Positions 58,871-64,000 of a DNA stretch of 64,000 nt are shown here, piece after piece (positions within the stretch are counted from its first letter, which is position 1; the number at the start of each line of letters is the position of its first letter). A model generated the notes under the pieces. The model made no database searches and was not told where the DNA came from. It worked only from the letters and a program-made list of their open reading frames with translations. Where the stretch lies: positions 8,421,170 through 8,485,169 of the forward strand of contig NC_051137.1 in assembly GCF_014839805.1 (NCBI RefSeq), in the 5' to 3' direction. This DNA is from Manduca sexta. Taxonomy: Eukaryota; Arthropoda; Insecta; Lepidoptera; Sphingidae. Both the position numbers and the translations under genes were made by a program.

Positions 58871-61800
58871 TATGTAAAGGCTAGTTCGAGTTCTGGAAAA
58901 TTCGATTACATTTTGAGGGGAAATTTTAGTCATTGTGCTTTCTGTCCGATAAGTAATCTGTATAATTCACCATGCAGTTGTACTTATATAGATATAAATT
59001 ATATAAAAATAAGAAGATATGTAATAAATTGATTGTTAATGGAACATTGTGTTATACAGGTTAATGATTTTGTGAGGACTTTAGAAAAAAAGCTTTAATA
59101 TACGGACGGATGTTAATCATTTCATACTTTTGGTATCATTTAAATTTTACTTTGTAAACGTAAAAACTGTCCGTTACCAAGGGTATATATATTTGATGTA
59201 CATTTTTCTCCCTGAAACGCGTTTTACTACGGCTTAATAGCCATAAAGGGAATAGTAAGAACTTAAGGGTCAGAATTTATTCACAACCATTTCAATCGAC
59301 AGTAAATTTAGGGCTACAGAAAATATTGCCAATGGTGTGCTTTTAGTAGATTACATTTAATCAGGGCATTTATAGTTGAGTACCGTTTGAACTAACATCT
59401 TATTCAGTTACGCTTAGGCACTCTATTCAGCTATCCGTATTTTCAGCGTTTTCAGATTTTATGTCCGATTCAGCCCTGAATGTATTTGAAATCTAAAATT
59501 GCTTATACGCCTGTTGCTGCTTTATGACTTTCCACTTAGACTAAACTACGTGTAGTTTGTTAGTAAACTAAATTAATTAAAATAGGGGTAAGTGTAATAG
59601 CTGCTTTAGTAACGTACACCGTATCTTTACGTAGTTTATCTCTTGATATAAAGCAATATTAATTAAGGAGGCAATTGCGTGCCCGCCCACAGTAAGTTTA
59701 GTTCAGAGGTGTAACTTCATAGAACTTATATAAATTTCTTTTTGTAGAGCTTTATTTTTTAAAATATAATTTGTAACATATTTATTATTTGGTGTGGTGT
59801 GGTGAAACATAAAGATTACTTGTATTACATAGATAGGAATAAGTTTATGATAACTTCAATATTCAAAAACTGGCAGTTGAGGCGCAAGTGAACAATGATT
59901 GCAATCATTGCGGTGAAGTGACTTCAGGCGCGGCTTCTATTTTCCATCGATGATTGTCGTTAAATGCTTCGCAGAGCACGTTCGTTTGGCCGTTCCTGTT
60001 AAAATGATTGGACACGTGTGAAGGTGGGAGGAATGTATTAAAGATGTGATATAGTATATAGTATCTAAATTAATTCAGTTTTTGTTTTAATTTATTTAAC
60101 ACTTAAGCTCTTCGATAATAATGCTTTATATCTCGGATGAACAACATTAAGCTCTTGCTATGAAATTAATAGTCATTGCCTGGCTAGGTTTAAGTATGCG
60201 AATGACTAAAAGAATATCGTTCTCTTATGTTAACTCTACTGTATATAGGGCTTGAGAAACATTTGTACATAAGACACTGAAAGATTTTGATTTTGTTAAA
60301 TCGCTAGGTGATTGACGGCAAAGTGGTGACGGTTTAGTTCCAACAGTACAAGTGGGCACCAGAAAATATAATTATTTGCATTGAAAAAATAAAAACTTCT
60401 GTACATTTTTTCCTCATGATTTTTTAATAACTGACTAAAAAAGCAGCTTGTGCAACCAGCTTTCGCTTATGATATTTCCAATATCTATACCAATTAACGG
60501 ATGAAAATGCGTATCCTAACCACGGACTAGAAAAAAAATCTAGCTCGGGGATCGTAAACGGATTTTATTTAATCAATGGTTTCCATGTTGTGGATGAGGG
60601 ACGGTAAATTTTTATCATTAATTGAACCATGGCTTATATGTTCTTTATCTAAAATAAAGAACTAATAAAAATTTTGGAACGTAGTTCGTTGAATAATTAT
60701 AGGTAATGAATTCACTCATCGAATGATAATGATTTCAATTTGTTGTTAAAACAATGATATTATCGTAATACTCAGCCGCACCTGCTTCACGCATGTTAGT
60801 CGTAATGGAATTAATAATTATCATTATGTATGTGTAAGCTCGTGTACTGTGAACTACACGTATCCTATGTGAGATGGAGCAACGTAGGAAAAATAGATTT
60901 TTATTTGCTTAACAAGGATTAATATTTTATTTATTTTTTTTACATAAAAGAGTTAATAAATTTATCATATACTATTGTATAGTATATATTTTTTTATATT
61001 GCACAATAGTTTCAATTTTAGTGTACTTAGTAGATAGTTTACATCTGGCTATACGTATGCGCGACATACCGACTACAGCCCTGCGGTGGTTCTCTAAATT
61101 ATCTGTGCAATAATCATATACCTAACGACACATATAATAAAAAATAATAACATATTTTACTCACCAAAAATACTGTTTCGAATGATGTACAAAATGAAAT
61201 ATTGAAGTTTTTCCCTTAGCGAATTACAAACACTCATATTCTCAATCAATCTTATTAACTCCAAACATTGGGCTTTCTTCGAAAATCATTTTTGTAATGT
61301 TTCGTTATTATTTCCTGTTTCAATCAATACACTCTACATACGTACAACATAGTAAATATCGATGGAACTCACCTTTTATAGGTCAGGCTTTGACAGTAGG
61401 TACTTTTATGAAAGCTTTATTTGACATGCCGGCAGTGCGAATACTACGTCAAAGTCCATCGCATGATTAAAAATTCTGTACAGGTTTCAGGGGCTGCTTT
61501 TATAAAACAAGTAAAGTGTTCCTGCAATACGGAGTGAAAAAGAACGAATTATAAATGAAATCAACCTGAAAGGTTTGTTAAGCCATTAACACGTTGCAAT
61601 TTACACGTTTAAGTACCCAGTTCACCAACAATGGTTATATTCTTATAAATTCGTCAGTTTTCAAGGCCCCTGTTAACGAGTGTCCGCTAACGAACTCAAT
61701 GCACCTCATTTTAATTCGAGTGTTTTGTATAAACTCCAGCAGGGAAACTCGATTTAACGTCAAGAGTTTAGGCAATCATTTCTCTTAGATTTAGATCAAG

Positions 61801-62027
61801 AATCTCTACATAGAGTTAAGCGTTTCAAGCTTTTGTGTTACATTTAGTACTCCGGGCAAAATTGGTCAATTTGGTGTTTCATTTAGATAAAGCCTCGTAA
61901 AATGCTAAGTACTTTGTGGTTGAGAATTCTATATAAGTCAGGGACGTGATATTTAGAAGTTCTTTAAACAATACTGTGAGCATTAAAAGAGACTTGTAAC
62001 ATGATTTAATTAGAATTTTTCTTCCTT
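58871..62027. other. AT-rich DNA, no supported gene
   Basis: Contains an 18-bp perfect palindrome 'caatgattgcaatcattg' at 59893-59910 and otherwise nothing I can support. Short frames such as 61594-61788 are not gene-like. Confidence 0.45.
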
Positions 62028-62068
62028 GCTTAAACTCATTTTAGTATTGCACTAAAATGAGTTTAAGC
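62028..62068. repeat. Perfect 18-bp-arm hairpin
   Basis: 'gcttaaactcattttagt' and its exact inverse surround a 5-base loop 'attgc'. No T-run or flanking gene suggests a terminator. It may be a miniature element remnant. Confidence 0.7.
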
Positions 62069-62229
62069 ACCAATTATTTTATTAGGAGAGAAGTACTGTA
62101 CCGGTATGCTCGGGTTAAATAACACTTGTTCGCTAAAAAGGTTTCTGTGAGGTCATTTAATAGGAATAGACCCATCCTATTTACAATATTAATTACAGGT
62201 TCTTCTTGTAATTTAGGAATGTACATACC

Positions 62230-62360
62230 AGTGGCGAAGGGTCCATATAACCCGATTCCTGTCAGTTTCCCTTTCGTAATTTATGTAAAATCATTAGAGC
62301 GCTTTGCAGACAGTATTTATGCATATATGTTTTGGTATGTTTTGGTACACCTATGAAGAC
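62230..62360 (+). mobile_element. MITE family A, partial
   Basis: 'agtggcgaagggtccatata', 'acccgattcctgtcag' and 'gctttgcagacagtatttat' match 6330; the right end is degraded. Two open frames across and after it (62126-62356, 62304-62576) are not supported as genes. Confidence 0.5.
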
Positions 62361-63199
62361 TGCGGTATACATTATAGGTACCAGTGCCAAGATTTAAATT
62401 TTGTTGACTATTTTAATGAATTTAAATCTATCTTTTTTTGTAGCTACTTAACAAAAAGAGATTTTCATAATACCAGTTTTTCTCACAATGATTTATTTTT
62501 TCCTTTCTTGAATTGTACAATTCATAACCTAAAATCAGACATATTTGAGAGCATTGTAGGTACATTTAAGATATAAATCTTACCCTTTTGCGGCATCACT
62601 AGGGAATCTAAATTGAATAGATGGTATGCTGCTGTGGGCGTAATACACACATAGGTCACGTACAAAGTTACAACGCGAATCCCTTCTGAATAATAATTAT
62701 ATACCTTTTAAAATCATGACAAATAATAAGACCACGATCTCAAAGAAAATATTTAAATCTAAAACATGTCTAACTTTTGCATGTCTATTGTAACTGATGG
62801 TCATCCAGGGGTTGAAATTCGACCGTTGAATTTAATATTATTTGAAACACATACTATACATCAATTTTTTGTTTCTGCTCTCCTCTATATCAACTTTAAT
62901 TGTGCTAAATCTCACACTCATACGAGCGCGCATTGAGCTTAAAAAGTGGCACAAAGATTGTTTTTACGTTATTAATATATACATTTTTTTCTGGATCAGT
63001 ATAATTCAAATGTATTGTACAACGGGAATCATAGACTGTTTATAATTTTACGGAAAACGAGAATAGACGCGATGGCAGAATTAAGTTAACCGTTAATACT
63101 TATTAACAAAAATCGAAATAAAGATCAAAGAAATCTGAGAAGGTTGCATGAACTGCGTTTACTAATTATTATATTACTATGCCTTGTGACCTATAAAAA
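62361..63199. other. AT-rich DNA, nothing recognised
   Basis: No supported feature. Confidence 0.5.
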
Positions 63200-63534
63200 A
63201 AGCGGCGATAGCCTAGTTGGGTGTGGAACGGACTGCTAAGACGAATGTCCCCAGGTTCAAATCCCAAGGGCACACACCTCTGACTTTTCTAAAATCATGT
63301 GTGTATTCTTTGTGAATTTATCGTTCGCTTTAACGGTGAAGGAAAACATCGTGAGGGAACCTGCACATCTGAGAAGTTCTCTATAGGAATTTCGAAGGTG
63401 TGTGAAGTCTACCAATCCGCACTAGGCCAGCGTGGTGGACTAAGACCTAATCCCTCCCAGTAGCAGAGGAGGCCCGTGCTCAGCAGTGGGAAAGTATATA
63501 ATACAGGGCTGATATTATTATTATTATGATTATA
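63200..63534 (+). repeat. tRNA-derived SINE, family A, best copy
   Basis: A-box 'gatagcctagttggg', B-box in 'ccaggttcaaatcccaaggg', body 'ggtgaaggaaaacatcgtga', 'taccaatccgcactaggcca', 'tcccagtagcagaggaggcc', 'gtgctcagcagtgggaaagt' and the end 'tacagggctgatattattat'. A 10-base repeat TATGCCTTGT occurs at 63178-63187 and 63535-63544; the left one is about 12 bases from the SINE start, so it is a possible target duplication. Confidence 0.85.
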
Positions 63535-63544
63535 TATGCCTTGT

Positions 63545-64000
63545 ATAATAAATAACGTAAAATTATATTCTATTAAACAAGTGTTTAATGTACCACAACA
63601 TTTGTACCGAAATACATTAAACTATTGTTCAAACACCTAACGGGAAAATTATACGTTTACAAACAATGAGTAACATTTAACATATTAGGCAATAAATTTT
63701 TAACAACAATGATACCTACTGAATTGTACAATTTAGTTTGTAAAATCTGAAAAGACTAATGTCGATAAACCCTCGTTATTCTTGATTTATTTATTGGTTA
63801 TCTCGTGTAGTTTAGAAGGAAAATCCTCGAATTCGAACTAAATTGGAAACCTTAATAAAAAGCATTTTCACAAATATTGTCTTACCAAACATCTTCTGGG
63901 CACATATCTAGTAATATAAAATGAAGTAGGTACCTACATATTTAATATTATCGTATTAAACCATTTACCATTCTTTATTTGAATCATAACTAAAGAACGA
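63545..64000. other. AT-rich DNA, nothing recognised
   Basis: No supported feature to the end of the window. Confidence 0.5.

Noticed and set aside
63200..63290. tRNA gene from A and B boxes
   Set aside because: The boxes belong to SINE heads; there is no cloverleaf with acceptor stem and the body continues as a SINE.

Overview
The window looks like intergenic or intronic nuclear DNA of a moth or butterfly (Lepidoptera). It is AT-rich and almost free of long open reading frames. It is packed with repeat types typical of Lepidoptera: two tRNA-derived SINE families, RTE-type and CR1/L2-type LINE remnants, a maT (DD37D) mariner, Helitron-like units ending in a 'gaagccgcgagc...CTAG' type terminus, and several fold-back MITEs. 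No complete host gene is visible, and I saw no rRNA gene, functional tRNA gene, CRISPR array or bacterial-type operon. Family names are from memory and pattern reading; none was checked against a database.

Layout. 1-9.8 kb: AT-rich DNA with a few old repeats and three isolated exon-like segments (4828-4920 minus, 4976-5082 plus, 8342-8451 plus). The last looks like the terminal coding exon of a plus-strand gene. 9.8-17.4 kb: a 3.06-kb DNA transposon (11393-14451) with 27/29-bp inverted ends, iterated GGAGTTAG motifs and a decayed DDE transposase interrupted by an RTE LINE fragment, followed by a 5'-truncated CR1/L2-group LINE (15119-17345). 17.4-24.6 kb: SINEs, MITEs and Helitron-like fragments. 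24.6-25.7 kb: a nested pair, in which an element carrying a THAP-domain exon sits inside a short hAT MITE flanked by a perfect 8-bp target duplication. 26-36.7 kb: a nearly intact maT mariner (30820-32117) whose transposase is broken by one missing base, paired palindromes of another MITE, a long Helitron-like unit, and minus-strand LINE and plus-strand RTE tails. 36.7-64 kb: a probable signal-peptide exon on the minus strand (36709-36800), then dispersed SINEs, MITEs and Helitron-like fragments in otherwise featureless AT-rich DNA.

The coding potential seen is therefore mostly that of mobile elements. The three strongest host-exon candidates (8342-8451, 36709-36800, 4828-4920) are separated by long non-coding DNA, so if real they belong to genes with long introns running outside or across this window. 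The features of most interest are the nested THAP/hAT structure, the iteron-bearing DDE transposon, and several MITE families whose copies can be aligned with each other inside the window.
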